Assembly: GCA_036803245.1 (NCBI GenBank)
Contig: DAIRUQ010000002.1
Location: 1 to 64,000, forward strand
DNA: 64,000 bases
Source of the DNA: DAIRUQ01 sp036803245
Lineage (GTDB): Bacteria; Chloroflexota; Anaerolineae; UBA1429
Reading direction: 5' to 3'
The number at the start of each line of letters is the position of its first letter. Position 1 is the stretch's first letter. A program made the translations under genes and the position numbers. Below, in pieces: positions 1 to 9,004 of the stretch. The notes below the pieces were generated by a model, which was not told the DNA's origin, did not search any database, and saw only the letters and a list, made by a program, of their open reading frames with translations.

Positions 1-1265
1 AGATCCAGGAATCCATGCCCGCTAAAGTTCAACAGGATCACCCGCTCCTCGCCCTTTTCCTTGGCGTCCAGCGCCTCGTCGATGGCCGCCCGGATGGCGT
101 GAGACGTCTCGGGCGCGGGGATGATGCCCTCGTGCTGCGCAAAGAGACGCGCCGCCTCAAACACAGGGATCTGTGGATAGGCCACAGCATCGATCTGTCC
201 CTCGCGGTGCAGCTTGGAGAGCAACGGAGACACGCCATGGTAGCGCAGGCCACCGGCATGGATGCCGGCGGGCACAAAGTTGTGGCCCAGCGTGTCCATC
301 TTGACCACCGGCGCCCACTTGGCCGTGTCGCCATAGTCATAGGCATAGACACCCTTGGTCATGCTGGGGCAAGCCATGGGCTCCACGCCCACCAGGCGCG
401 TCTTGGTGCCATCCAGCACGTTCTGGCGGAAGAACGGCAGCGCGATTCCGCCAAAGTTTGATCCACCACCCACGCAGCCGATCACCACGTCGACGTGCGT
501 CTCGCCGGCCATGTCCATCTGCTTGATGGCCTCTTCGCCGATGACCGTCTGATGCATCAGCACGTGGTTTAGCACCGAGCCCAGCGAGTACTTGATATCG
601 TCATTCTTGATCGCGACCTCACAGGCCTCGCTGATGGCCATGCCCAGGGTTCCGGGGCAGTCGGGATCCTGCGCCAAGATGGCGCGGCCCGCCTCGGTCT
701 CGTCGCTGGGGCTGGCCACGACATCCGCCCCAAAGAGCTGCATCACCGATCGGCGGTACGGCTTTTGCTGGTAGCTGACCTTGACCATGTACACTTTGCA
801 CGAGATGCCGAGGAACTGGCACGCCATGGCAAGGGCACCGCCCCACTGCCCGGCGCCCGTCTCTGTCGTGAGCTTGTTGACGCCCGCTGCTTTGTTGTAG
901 AACGCCTGGGCAACCGCCGTATTTGGCTTGTGGCTACCGCACGGGCTTTCGCCCTCGTACTTGAAGTAGATGTGGGCCGGGGTTCCCAGGGCCTTTTCCA
1001 AGCGCGCGGCCCGGATCAGCGGCGTTGGTCTCCACAGGCGCAACACGTCCTGGACTTCTTGGGGAATGTCGATATAGCGCTCCTGGCTGACCTCTTGGAG
1101 GATCAACTCCATGGGAAAGATCGGCTCAAGATCGGCGGGGCCCACCGGCTGCAAGGTCTGCGGATGCAGCGTGGGAGGCAACGGCGTGGCCAGATCGGCC
1201 TGGGCATTGTACCACCGCGTGGGCAGATCCGATTGCCCCAACGTAAAGCGCGTTTGCATGGTCAT
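1..1265 (-). CDS. trpB2: TrpB2-type tryptophan synthase beta chain, 3' end cut by window edge
   Basis: PLP enzyme that condenses indole with serine to make tryptophan. The leftward frame reads MTMQTRFTLGQSDLPTRWYN and contains the PLP-lysine segment GSHKPNTAVAQAF and the phosphate-binding glycine run GCVGGGSNFGG. The extended N-terminus and the sequence RPTPLIRAARLEKALGTPA are typical of the TrpB2 branch rather than TrpB1. About 421 residues are visible; the last few tens are outside the window. Starts at 1268, 1265 and 1259 are possible; AGGAGG at 1271-1276 leaves only 2 bases before 1268 and 5 before 1265, so 1265 is chosen. The gene lies behind a Trp-specific T-box leader, which supports tryptophan synthesis as its job. 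No trpA is adjacent in the visible part. Confidence 0.9.
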   Translation of the reverse strand, partial: MTMQTRFTLGQSDLPTRWYNAQADLATPLPPTLHPQTLQPVGPADLEPIFPMELILQEVSQERYIDIPQEVQDVLRLWRPTPLIRAARLEKALGTPAHIYFKYEGESPCGSHKPNTAVAQAFYNKAAGVNKLTTETGAGQWGGALAMACQFLGISCKVYMVKVSYQQKPYRRSVMQLFGADVVASPSDETEAGRAILAQDPDCPGTLGMAISEACEVAIKNDDIKYSLGSVLNHVLMHQTVIGEEAIKQMDMAGETHVDVVIGCVGGGSNFGGIALPFFRQNVLDGTKTRLVGVEPMACPSMTKGVYAYDYGDTAKWAPVVKMDTLGHNFVPAGIHAGGLRYHGVSPLLSKLHREGQIDAVAYPQIPVFEAARLFAQHEGIIPAPETSHAIRAAIDEALDAKEKGEERVILLNFSGHGFLD

Positions 1266-1344
1266 CATTTCCTCCTAGAAGAACCGTCCGTTGCGACACC
1301 TACGACGATAGTTGCACAGCCAGATCGCGTCCGTTCTCGCCTCC

Positions 1345-1676
1345 TTGAAAGCAAAAAGCGCTCTCGTCCCCTCAAGGGACGAGAGCGCTTGCTCCCGCGG
1401 TACCACCCCAATTAGGCCAGGTAGCAGAAAACCCTGCGTGATTGCAGGGTCCGCCAGCCAGCCTCACTCGTGCAGGTACGAGAGGCATCGCTCATGGATG
1501 CGCCCTGATACCCTCGGCCCTGATAACGGTGGCGTCTCCGTCACGACCTACTAGCCTACGCGTTTGGCCGTGCAGCTCCCGGACCCATTCGCCGCCTGCG
1601 CTGTTGCCGAGCTCTCACCTGCCCTCGGCTCTCTGAAACCCGCTTCGGCGACTACTTTTTCCGATCTCAGCCTTTC
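1345..1676 (-). ncRNA. T-box riboswitch leader, tryptophan-specific
   Basis: Leader RNA that senses uncharged tRNA-Trp and controls trpB2 by antitermination. Read leftward it has the hallmark antiterminator T-box GGGTGGTACCGCGGGAGC (around 1391-1408), followed by a terminator hairpin with a T run. Upstream are Stem I elements: GGAAAAAGTAGTCGCC near 1651-1662, CAGAGAGCC (AG bulge) near 1630, GGTGAGAG near 1617, and the specifier-loop segment GAATGGGTCCGGGAG, whose codon after GAA is TGG (1585-1587 on the opposite strand), i.e. tryptophan. The layout is promoter, leader, terminator, RBS and trpB2. The T-box element is unambiguous; the specifier assignment rests on alignment by eye with known leaders. 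Confidence 0.92.
1352..1390 (-). terminator. T-box attenuator terminator
   Basis: A 15-base-pair perfect stem (AAGCGCTCTCGTCCC pairing with GGGACGAGAGCGCTT) with a 5-base loop, followed leftward by TTTTT. It lies between the T-box sequence and the trpB2 RBS, so it would stop transcription when tRNA-Trp is charged. The GGGAGC part of the T-box motif lies immediately upstream and competes for the alternative antiterminator fold. Confidence 0.9.
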
Positions 1677-1680
1677 GCAG

Positions 1681-1710
1681 AGTATAGCATAGGCTTGCCA
1701 AGCCTGTCAA
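1681..1710 (-). promoter_or_regulatory. Sigma-70-type promoter of the T-box/trpB2 transcript
   Basis: Leftward TTGACA (1705-1710) and TATACT (1681-1686), 18 bases apart. Transcription would begin near 1674, immediately before the Stem I region of the T-box. Confidence 0.8.
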
Positions 1711-1739
1711 ACAGCCCTGGCGGATGCTATATGCGGGCT

Positions 1740-1768
1740 TTGACCCATCGCTGGGGCCAACGTATAAT
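1740..1768 (+). promoter_or_regulatory. Sigma-70-type promoter for the YfhO-flippase gene
   Basis: TTGACC (1740-1745) and perfect TATAAT (1763-1768) with 17-base spacing, about 80 bases upstream of the GTG start at 1848. It is divergent from the T-box promoter. Confidence 0.8.
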
Positions 1769-1847
1769 CTCGCAACAGTTACCATGCCGCCACCGCTATG
1801 TGACCATCTGCCCGGCCCAGCCGTGACCCCGCACAGAAGGAGGCGTC

Positions 1848-4800
1848 GTGCGCAAACGCGAGCTTGGCAAGGATCTCTTGATCCTGCTGCTCTTTATGGT
1901 CATCTCGGTGGCGTTCTTTGCACAACAGACCATCGGTGGCAAGACCCTCTTGCCCGCCGACAATGTCTTTGTGCAGGAACCCTGGGCAAGCTATGCCGCC
2001 GAGGCCGGGGTCATGGTCCCGCATAACGGCCTCCTCAGCGATCTCTACCTCCAGAACTATGTCTGGAAGCGCTTTGCTCTGAATAGCCTTCGCGGCCGAT
2101 CGCTACCCCTCTGGAACCCCTACATTCTGTCCGGCATGCCGTTCCTAGCCGCGGGCCAGCATTCGGCGATGTACCCGTTCAGCATCGTCTTTTACATCCT
2201 GCCGCTGGCGGCTGCCTATGGCTGGTTTGCCGCTATACACATGTTCCTGGCAGGCACGACCATGTACATCATGGCGCGCACATTCCGCCTCAGCCGACTG
2301 GGAGCGTGCATCGCCGGCGTGGCCTTTATGCTGGCGGGCTCTATGGTGGTGAGCCACGTCTTTCCCATGATCATGGCAGCGGCAGTCTGGCTGCCTCTGC
2401 TTCTGGCCATCATCGAAAAGCTGGCCAACCTGGCGGATGACGGCCATGAGCAGCTTGTAGGCTACCTCCCCTATGCGATTGTTGGCGCCATCGCCGTCGG
2501 CCTGGTGTTCCTGGCGGGCCACCCCGAGATGTACTATTACGTGGCCTTGGTCTGTGGCTTGTTCGCCGTTTACCGGCTGGCACGGACCGCGTTTGCCACC
2601 AGACGAGCCGGCCCGGTGGGCAAGCTAGTGCTCATCCTGGGGGGCATGGTGCTCATCGGGGCGGGCCTGGGCTTTGCGCAGTGGGGTCCCCTTTTCGAGC
2701 TAGTCCGAAGCAACTTTCGGGAAGGCAGCGCCACCTTTGAGGAGGTGTTGGGGTGGGCCTGGCCCAAGCGGCGGGTCATCTCGATGTTCGTCCCCGACTT
2801 TTTTGGGAACCCTTCCCACCATCACTACTTTGACCTCTACCAGTGGCAGAGAGTGGCCGTTAGCCGCGACTACTATGGGAACCCCATCACCAGCCCGTAC
2901 TGGGGCATCAAGAACTATGTCGAGGGAGCGGGCTACCTGGGCTTTGCGGCCAGCATCCTGGCGCTGATAGCCCTGCTGCGCCGCAAGGGCCGCCATCTTG
3001 GATTCCTGGCTGGTATGGCGTTGGTGTCGCTCCTGTTCATCTTTGGCTCGCCCCTCTATATCGTCATCTTCAAGCTTCCGGGCTTGAGCCAGGTGCACTC
3101 GCCGTTCCGCTGGATCTTTCCCTTTACCCTGTGCGCCACGCTCATGGCTGGCATGGGCGCCGACGCTCTCTGGCAGGGGCGCCCGCAGGAAGCAGGCCGC
3201 CGGCTTGGCGGGCTGCTGGACCGCCTCGCGCACCAGGCTCTGCCTTGGTTGACGCTGGCAGCCGCCCTTGGCGGGACGGCCGCCTTGGCGGGGGTGCTGG
3301 TGCTCAAGGAACGGTTGCTCCCGCTGGCCGATCGCATCATCCGCAGACTCGCGCTGGCGCCCAACGCCTTTTCGAGCCCCGAGATGTTTGTCTCCTATAT
3401 GTTCCGCAACTTTGCCATTCTGGCCGTCGCGATGCTACTGACGGGCATCGTGCTGCTGCTCCGTCGTCGGATCAAGAGCTCCCCCGTGTGGGGCGCGCTG
3501 CTGGTGATGGCCATCGTGGTCGAGGCGTTCGCCATCTCCTGGGGGTTCTTTCCCGCCGTCGATCGCGACCTGGTAGGCTACCGCACCCCCGTGGCCGACT
3601 TTTTGCAGCAGGACACGGACACTTATCGCGTCGCCAAGTATGCACCCACGGGCGGGCGCCCCTTTATCGCCAATAGCCCCTGGTTCTACAACCTGCAGGA
3701 CATCAGTGGCTATGACTCGATCATCCCCGCGCAGTACGTCGAGTACATGCAGCTCTTGCAGGGGCAGCACGAGCTGCTCTACAACCGCATCAGCCCGCTG
3801 ACCGAAGAGCAGGCGCTGCAGTCGCCTCTGCTCGATATGCTCAACGTCAAGTATGTCATCACCGCGCTCAAAGACGAGATCCATACCGAAGGCTACACAC
3901 TGGTCTATGAAGACGAGGTGCGGGTCTATCGCAACGACGACCATCTGCCGCGGGCCTATCTGGTTGCGAACGCCATCCATATCGAGGACGTCGAGGAGCG
4001 CAAGGCTGCGCTGCGCAGCGTGGATCCGCGCGAGGTGGTGCATCTCGAGGTGACGCCGCCCCTGGAGCCCCACGCATCCGTGCCGCCGTCGTTCACCAAC
4101 CAGGTAGAGTCGCTCCGCTATGGCTCCAACGAGATCAGCATTCTGGCCGATACGCCCATCGATTGCTACCTGGTGCTGAGCGACTCGTGGGCCCCAGGCT
4201 GGAAGGCCTACCTCCGCCCTGCCGACGCCGAGGATCCGCTGAATGCAGAGCAAGAGCTCGACATTCTGCGGGCCAACCTAAACTTTCGCGCCGTCGCGAT
4301 TCCCGCTGGCCGCCACGTCATCCGCTTCAAGTACACGCCTGATAGCGTCAAGCTCGGCCTGTATGTCAGCTTTATCGCGGGGATGATCTTGCTTCTCTCG
4401 CTGGCCCTCTGGGTCTGGTCGCGCTGGTTCCGAATCACCGAAGAGGAGGATGACGCTCAGCGCGTCTCCAAGAACACGGTCGCCCCCATCGCCCTCAATC
4501 TGGTGAACCGCGTCATCGACATGGTCTTTGCCATGCTGATGCTGCGGCTGCTGGGGCCCATCGATGCCAGCGAGTACTATTACGCCGTCTTGCTGATTAG
4601 CTGGCTGGACATCCTTACCAACTTTGGCCTGAACACCTTGATCACGCGGGAAGTCGCCAAGAACAGGGCGGACGCCAACCGCTACCTCAGCAACGGGGTG
4701 GTCTCCCGCATGCTGCTCTGGGTGGGCGCCGTGGTCGCACTCGGCGTCTTCTTGGGGCTGCAGAACCTGGTCGCTCCCGTACATCCCGCCACGATCGTGG

Positions 4801-5933
4801 CCATCGGGCTTTTCGCCATCGCGCTAATCCCCAGCAACGTGGCGGCAACCATCAGCGCCATCTTCCAGGGGCACGAACGGATGGGAGTGCCTGCCGCCAT
4901 CAGCACGCTCACCACGCTGCTCAAGGTCACCTTTGGCGCCGCAGTGCTAGTGCTTGGCCTAGGGTATGTCGGTCTGGCAGCCGTCTCTATCGGCGTCAAC
5001 CTCATCACCATGGTCGTGCTCTATATCCTGCTGCGGCGCTGGCTCTTTGATCCCCACGCTGACGTTTCTTTTAGCTTTCAAAGGGAGATGCTGCGCATCT
5101 CTTATCCACTCATGCTCAACAACCTGTTGGCGACGCTGTTCTTCAAGGTAGCTGTGCTCCTGCTCAAGTGGCGCGTGCCCGACCCGCGGGTCGTGGGATG
5201 GTACAGCACGGCCTACAAGTATGTTGACGCGGTTGGAGTGATCCCCGCCTACTTTACCATGGCCGTGTTTCCACTCATGTCCCGCTATGCAGCCGAATCG
5301 CACGACGCGCTCATGCGAGCCTACCAGTTTTCCATCAAGCTACTGCTCACCTTTGCCCTACCAGGCGCGGTGATCGCCTCATTTTTCGCGCGAGAGCTGG
5401 TGCTTGTGCTGGGGGGCAGCGCCTATCTGCAAGCCACGCCGCTCTTGGCCGTGATGATCTGGTACATGCCCTTTGGCTTTATCAACTCGGTAACCCAGTA
5501 TGTGCTCATCGCCCTGGACCAACGTTCGTTTCTCACGCGGGCCTTTGCCATCGGGCTGACCTTTAACGTGATCGCGAACCTGCTCCTGATCGAGTTGGTC
5601 GGCTATCGGGCCTCCTCGTTTGTGATGGTCGCTTCTGAGCTGGCGCTGCTGGTGCCCTTTGCCTGGGGCGTACATCGCCACTTGGCGCCAACGCCTTGGC
5701 TCCAGCTCGTCTGGAAGCCGCTGGCCTGCACTGCGCCCGTGGTCCTCTTGCTGGCGTTGCTGCCGCACCGCTTTGCCCTGGCGGGAGCGGTGGTTGGGCT
5801 GGCCATCTTTGCCCTAGGCATGTGGAAACTGGAGGCCTTTGGCGAGCAAGAGCGGCTCACTCTGCGCAAGGCCATCCCCGTGGATAGGCTCTGGTCGCGC
5901 GTACATGCCTGGTTACCGATCACTTCCGTCTAG
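1848..5933 (+). CDS. YfhO-family membrane protein fused to a Wzx-like polysaccharide flippase
   Basis: A 1361-residue integral membrane protein. Residues 1 to about 870 look like the YfhO family (GT-C-like, many membrane helices, then a soluble outer domain around 580-840 with DSWAPGWKAYLRPAD, and another helix near 850). From about residue 878 (NTVAPIALNLVNRVIDMVFA) the protein switches to a 12-helix MOP-superfamily oligosaccharide flippase that runs to the end. YfhO proteins are thought to modify surface glycans and flippases move lipid-linked sugars across the membrane, so the two could act in sequence. GTG start at 1848 with AGAAGGAGG upstream. The frame is continuous with no sign of a frameshift. 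Each half is well recognised; joint function is inference. Confidence 0.85.
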   Translation: MRKRELGKDLLILLLFMVISVAFFAQQTIGGKTLLPADNVFVQEPWASYAAEAGVMVPHNGLLSDLYLQNYVWKRFALNSLRGRSLPLWNPYILSGMPFLAAGQHSAMYPFSIVFYILPLAAAYGWFAAIHMFLAGTTMYIMARTFRLSRLGACIAGVAFMLAGSMVVSHVFPMIMAAAVWLPLLLAIIEKLANLADDGHEQLVGYLPYAIVGAIAVGLVFLAGHPEMYYYVALVCGLFAVYRLARTAFATRRAGPVGKLVLILGGMVLIGAGLGFAQWGPLFELVRSNFREGSATFEEVLGWAWPKRRVISMFVPDFFGNPSHHHYFDLYQWQRVAVSRDYYGNPITSPYWGIKNYVEGAGYLGFAASILALIALLRRKGRHLGFLAGMALVSLLFIFGSPLYIVIFKLPGLSQVHSPFRWIFPFTLCATLMAGMGADALWQGRPQEAGRRLGGLLDRLAHQALPWLTLAAALGGTAALAGVLVLKERLLPLADRIIRRLALAPNAFSSPEMFVSYMFRNFAILAVAMLLTGIVLLLRRRIKSSPVWGALLVMAIVVEAFAISWGFFPAVDRDLVGYRTPVADFLQQDTDTYRVAKYAPTGGRPFIANSPWFYNLQDISGYDSIIPAQYVEYMQLLQGQHELLYNRISPLTEEQALQSPLLDMLNVKYVITALKDEIHTEGYTLVYEDEVRVYRNDDHLPRAYLVANAIHIEDVEERKAALRSVDPREVVHLEVTPPLEPHASVPPSFTNQVESLRYGSNEISILADTPIDCYLVLSDSWAPGWKAYLRPADAEDPLNAEQELDILRANLNFRAVAIPAGRHVIRFKYTPDSVKLGLYVSFIAGMILLLSLALWVWSRWFRITEEEDDAQRVSKNTVAPIALNLVNRVIDMVFAMLMLRLLGPIDASEYYYAVLLISWLDILTNFGLNTLITREVAKNRADANRYLSNGVVSRMLLWVGAVVALGVFLGLQNLVAPVHPATIVAIGLFAIALIPSNVAATISAIFQGHERMGVPAAISTLTTLLKVTFGAAVLVLGLGYVGLAAVSIGVNLITMVVLYILLRRWLFDPHADVSFSFQREMLRISYPLMLNNLLATLFFKVAVLLLKWRVPDPRVVGWYSTAYKYVDAVGVIPAYFTMAVFPLMSRYAAESHDALMRAYQFSIKLLLTFALPGAVIASFFARELVLVLGGSAYLQATPLLAVMIWYMPFGFINSVTQYVLIALDQRSFLTRAFAIGLTFNVIANLLLIELVGYRASSFVMVASELALLVPFAWGVHRHLAPTPWLQLVWKPLACTAPVVLLLALLPHRFALAGAVVGLAIFALGMWKLEAFGEQERLTLRKAIPVDRLWSRVHAWLPITSV

Positions 5934-5982
5934 TGCCGTCCCAGGCGCCGCATCGAGGCGGCGCCCCACAAAGGAGAAAGAG

Positions 5983-7278
5983 ATGGCCCAGTTGGCAACG
6001 ATTCAGGACATCGCCCAGTTTGCGGATTCCGAGGTCACCCTCCGAGGCTGGCTCTACAACAAGACCGACAAGGGCCGCCTCAAGTTCCTGCAGATCCGCG
6101 ATGGCACGGGCATCGTCCAGGGAGTCGTCTTCCAGAAGGACGTGTCTGCAGCTTGCTTTGAGAATGCTGAACGTCTGACGCAAGAGTCGGCGCTGGTGGT
6201 CACGGGCACGGTCCGTCAGGACGACCGCGCACCTGGCGGGTACGAGCTCGGCATCAGCGACATCGAGATCGTGCAGATCGCCGAGGAATACCCGATCACG
6301 CCCAAGGAGCACGGTATCGAGTTCCTGATGGAGAACCGCCACCTCTGGCTGCGCTCCTCCCAGCAGTGGGCCATCATGCGCGTGCGGGCCACCGTCATCC
6401 GCGCCATCCGCGACTGGCTGGATGACCACGGCTTTATGTTGGTGGACGCCCCCATCCTCACGCCATCCTCTTGCGAGGGCACGACGACCCTTTTTGAGAC
6501 CGAGTACTTTGGCGAAAAGGCCTATCTGACCCAGAGCGGCCAGCTTTATAACGAGGCCACCTGCGCCGCCTTTGGCAAGGTCTATTGCTTTGGCCCAACG
6601 TTTCGCGCCGAAAAGAGCAAGACGCGGCGGCACCTCATCGAGTTCTGGATGGTAGAGCCAGAGATCGCCTACGCCACGCTGGACGACATCATGGACGTGG
6701 AGGAGCAGTTCGTCTCCTATATCGTGGGCCGCTGCCTGGAGGAGCGCGCCGAGGAACTAAAGACGCTGGAACGCGATACCCAGCCGCTGGAGACGATCCA
6801 GCCGCCCTTTGCGCGCATCAGCTATAACGACGCCATCGCCCTCCTGGACAAGAGCGACGACCCGCTTCCATGGGGTGAGGACTTTGGCGCACCTCACGAG
6901 ACCCACGTGGCCAGCCAGTTCGACAAGCCCGTCTTTGTGCACCGTTACCCCGCCCAGTGCAAGGCATTCTACATGGAAGCCGATCCTGACGACCCAAGGC
7001 TGTCCCTTTCGGTCGATCTCCTCGCGCCCGAGGGCTATGGGGAGATCATCGGCGGCGGGCAGCGTACCGCCAGCCTCGAGCTGCTCGAGCAGCGTCTGCG
7101 CGAGCACAATCTGCCCCGCGAGCCCTTTGCCTGGTACCTGGATATGAGGCGGTACGGCTCGGTGCCCCATGCGGGCTTTGGGCTGGGCGTTGAGCGTACG
7201 GTCACCTGGATCTGCGGCATCCACCATATTCGCGAGACCATTGCGTTCCCGCGGACGCTGGGGCGCATCTATCCCTAA
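5983..7278 (+). CDS. asnS: Asparaginyl-tRNA synthetase
   Basis: Class II aminoacyl-tRNA synthetase that charges tRNA-Asn. The 431-residue protein has an N-terminal OB-fold anticodon-binding domain (about 10-100, with GWLYNKTDKGRLKFLQIRDG), then the class II catalytic core with motif 2 at about 207-221 (FRAEKSKTRRHLIEF) and motif 3 near 395-410 (GFGLGVERTVTW). Length matches Bacillus/Thermus-type AsnRS; the aspartyl enzyme would carry a longer insertion. ATG 5983 is preceded by AAAGGAGAAAGAG. It follows the YfhO-flippase gene by 49 bases and is probably co-transcribed. Confidence 0.93.
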   Translation: MAQLATIQDIAQFADSEVTLRGWLYNKTDKGRLKFLQIRDGTGIVQGVVFQKDVSAACFENAERLTQESALVVTGTVRQDDRAPGGYELGISDIEIVQIAEEYPITPKEHGIEFLMENRHLWLRSSQQWAIMRVRATVIRAIRDWLDDHGFMLVDAPILTPSSCEGTTTLFETEYFGEKAYLTQSGQLYNEATCAAFGKVYCFGPTFRAEKSKTRRHLIEFWMVEPEIAYATLDDIMDVEEQFVSYIVGRCLEERAEELKTLERDTQPLETIQPPFARISYNDAIALLDKSDDPLPWGEDFGAPHETHVASQFDKPVFVHRYPAQCKAFYMEADPDDPRLSLSVDLLAPEGYGEIIGGGQRTASLELLEQRLREHNLPREPFAWYLDMRRYGSVPHAGFGLGVERTVTWICGIHHIRETIAFPRTLGRIYP

Positions 7279-7311
7279 GCCAAACGATGGCATCAGATTG
7301 AGAGTCTCTGC

Positions 7312-8988
7312 ATGTCCAAACAGACCATCATTCTGCTGATTCTGGGGGTCCTGCTCCTGTGTGGGCTCCTGACATTGTGCGTGGCAGGGGCGGCCGCTTT
7401 GTTCGTGCTGCGGCCCTCCCCTGGCATCGAGCTGGGCGAGCCAGCCACCGCGCTGCCTCCATCCGTCACCAGCCCCGAGCCAGGGCCAGCTCAACCGCCT
7501 GCCTCGAGCGGCGGCACGTTGACCCTCTTTGGGGGCCTGCCCCCCACGCTGGACCCAGCCGTGGTGCAGGATAGTACCTCGGCCGAGTATGTGGTGCATC
7601 TCTTTAGCGGGCTGGTAGCTCTCAACGGAGAGGCCGAGATCGTGCCCGATCTGGCTCGCGATTGGGACGTGACCGATGGGGGCACGACCTATACTTTTTA
7701 CCTGTCTCCCGACGCCCGTTTCAGCGATGGGCAGCAGATCACGGCCGACGATGTGGCCTACTCTATCGAGCGAGCGCTGTCTCCGACTCTAGGCTCGCCT
7801 GTTGCGATGAGCTATCTCGACGACATCGTCGGGGCCCGCGATTTTGCCTTGGGGCAGGCCGATCGGGTCGAAGGCATCCAGATCGTTGATGATCAGACCA
7901 TCCGCCTGGTTATTGACGCACCCAAGGCCTACTTTTTGGCCAAGTTGACCTATCCCACCTCCTATGTTGTCGATCGCCGTCAGGTCAGCAGCAGCCCCTC
8001 TTGGATGCTGTCACCCGTCTGCAGTGGACCCTTTGTGCTGCGAGAGATCGACCAAGACCATCTCGTGCTCGCAAGAAACGGCCACTATGCGGGCCGATCC
8101 GTCAGTCTCGATACCGTCACCTACCTGTTTTCTGGCGGGGATCCGATGACCATGTACGAGAGTGACGAGATCGACATCGTCTCGGTCACGCCCTACGAGA
8201 TCGAGCGTATCCTGGATCCGCGTAACCCTCTGCATGATCAGCTGCACACGGCCCCCGAGGCGTCGGTCCGCTATATGGGGTTCAACACCAAAGCGCCACC
8301 GTTTGATGACCCCATCGTGCGCCAGGCCATCGCCATGGCCATCGACAAGGAACGGCTGGCCGAGCTCGTCTATCGCGGCACGGCGGTTCCCGCCAGAGGC
8401 ATCCTGCCGCCAGCCCTGCCCGACCACGACCCCAGCTACCAAGGGTTGTCCTTTGATCCCGTAGCCGCGCGTCAGCTCCTGGCGACCTCGCGCTACGCCA
8501 ACGCCATGCCCGAGCTAGTGCTGAGCACCGCTGGGTCTAGCGCGCATCTGAGCGCCGAGGAGCGTGCCATCCTTTCCATGCTGGAGGAGAACCTCGGTCT
8601 GGAGATACGCGTGGAGCAGATCGAGTGGGCCGACTTTCTCGAGGATCTGAACCAGGAAAAGTTCCAGATCTATCTTTCAGGGTGGATCGCAGACTTTCCA
8701 GATTCGCAGAACTTTCTCGATCTCTTGTTCCATAGCGCCAGCGGCCAGAACCGTGGCGGCTACGCCAATCCCCAGGTCGACGCCCTGCTAGAGGCGGCCC
8801 GTGGCGAGATGGATGCTGAGCGCCGTACCGAGCTCTATCGTGAGGCTGAGCGCCTTGTCATCGAGGACGCCCCCTGGGTGCCCCTGACGCACAGCATCTC
8901 TCACACGTTGGCCAAGCCACACGTGCAGGGCTATGGCTCCTCATCCGCCATGTACGCCTGGCTGTGCGACATCAGTCTGGCCCCCTAG
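7312..8988 (+). CDS. Peptide ABC transporter substrate-binding protein (SBP family 5)
   Basis: Extracellular binding protein of the DppA/OppA class, 558 residues. An N-terminal hydrophobic segment (about residues 5-33) is followed by a Pro/Ser-rich linker, then the family 5 fold starting near GGLPPTLDPAVVQDSTS with the signature LARDWDVTDGGTTYTFYLSPDARFSDGQ. Cysteines lie in the hydrophobic segment but no clean lipobox, so it may be held by an uncleaved anchor. It starts 33 bases after asnS and is followed directly by two ATPase genes. No permease gene (DppB/DppC) is present here. Confidence 0.88.
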   Translation: MSKQTIILLILGVLLLCGLLTLCVAGAAALFVLRPSPGIELGEPATALPPSVTSPEPGPAQPPASSGGTLTLFGGLPPTLDPAVVQDSTSAEYVVHLFSGLVALNGEAEIVPDLARDWDVTDGGTTYTFYLSPDARFSDGQQITADDVAYSIERALSPTLGSPVAMSYLDDIVGARDFALGQADRVEGIQIVDDQTIRLVIDAPKAYFLAKLTYPTSYVVDRRQVSSSPSWMLSPVCSGPFVLREIDQDHLVLARNGHYAGRSVSLDTVTYLFSGGDPMTMYESDEIDIVSVTPYEIERILDPRNPLHDQLHTAPEASVRYMGFNTKAPPFDDPIVRQAIAMAIDKERLAELVYRGTAVPARGILPPALPDHDPSYQGLSFDPVAARQLLATSRYANAMPELVLSTAGSSAHLSAEERAILSMLEENLGLEIRVEQIEWADFLEDLNQEKFQIYLSGWIADFPDSQNFLDLLFHSASGQNRGGYANPQVDALLEAARGEMDAERRTELYREAERLVIEDAPWVPLTHSISHTLAKPHVQGYGSSSAMYAWLCDISLAP

Positions 8989-9004
8989 ACGGCGTCTACT
9001 CGGC

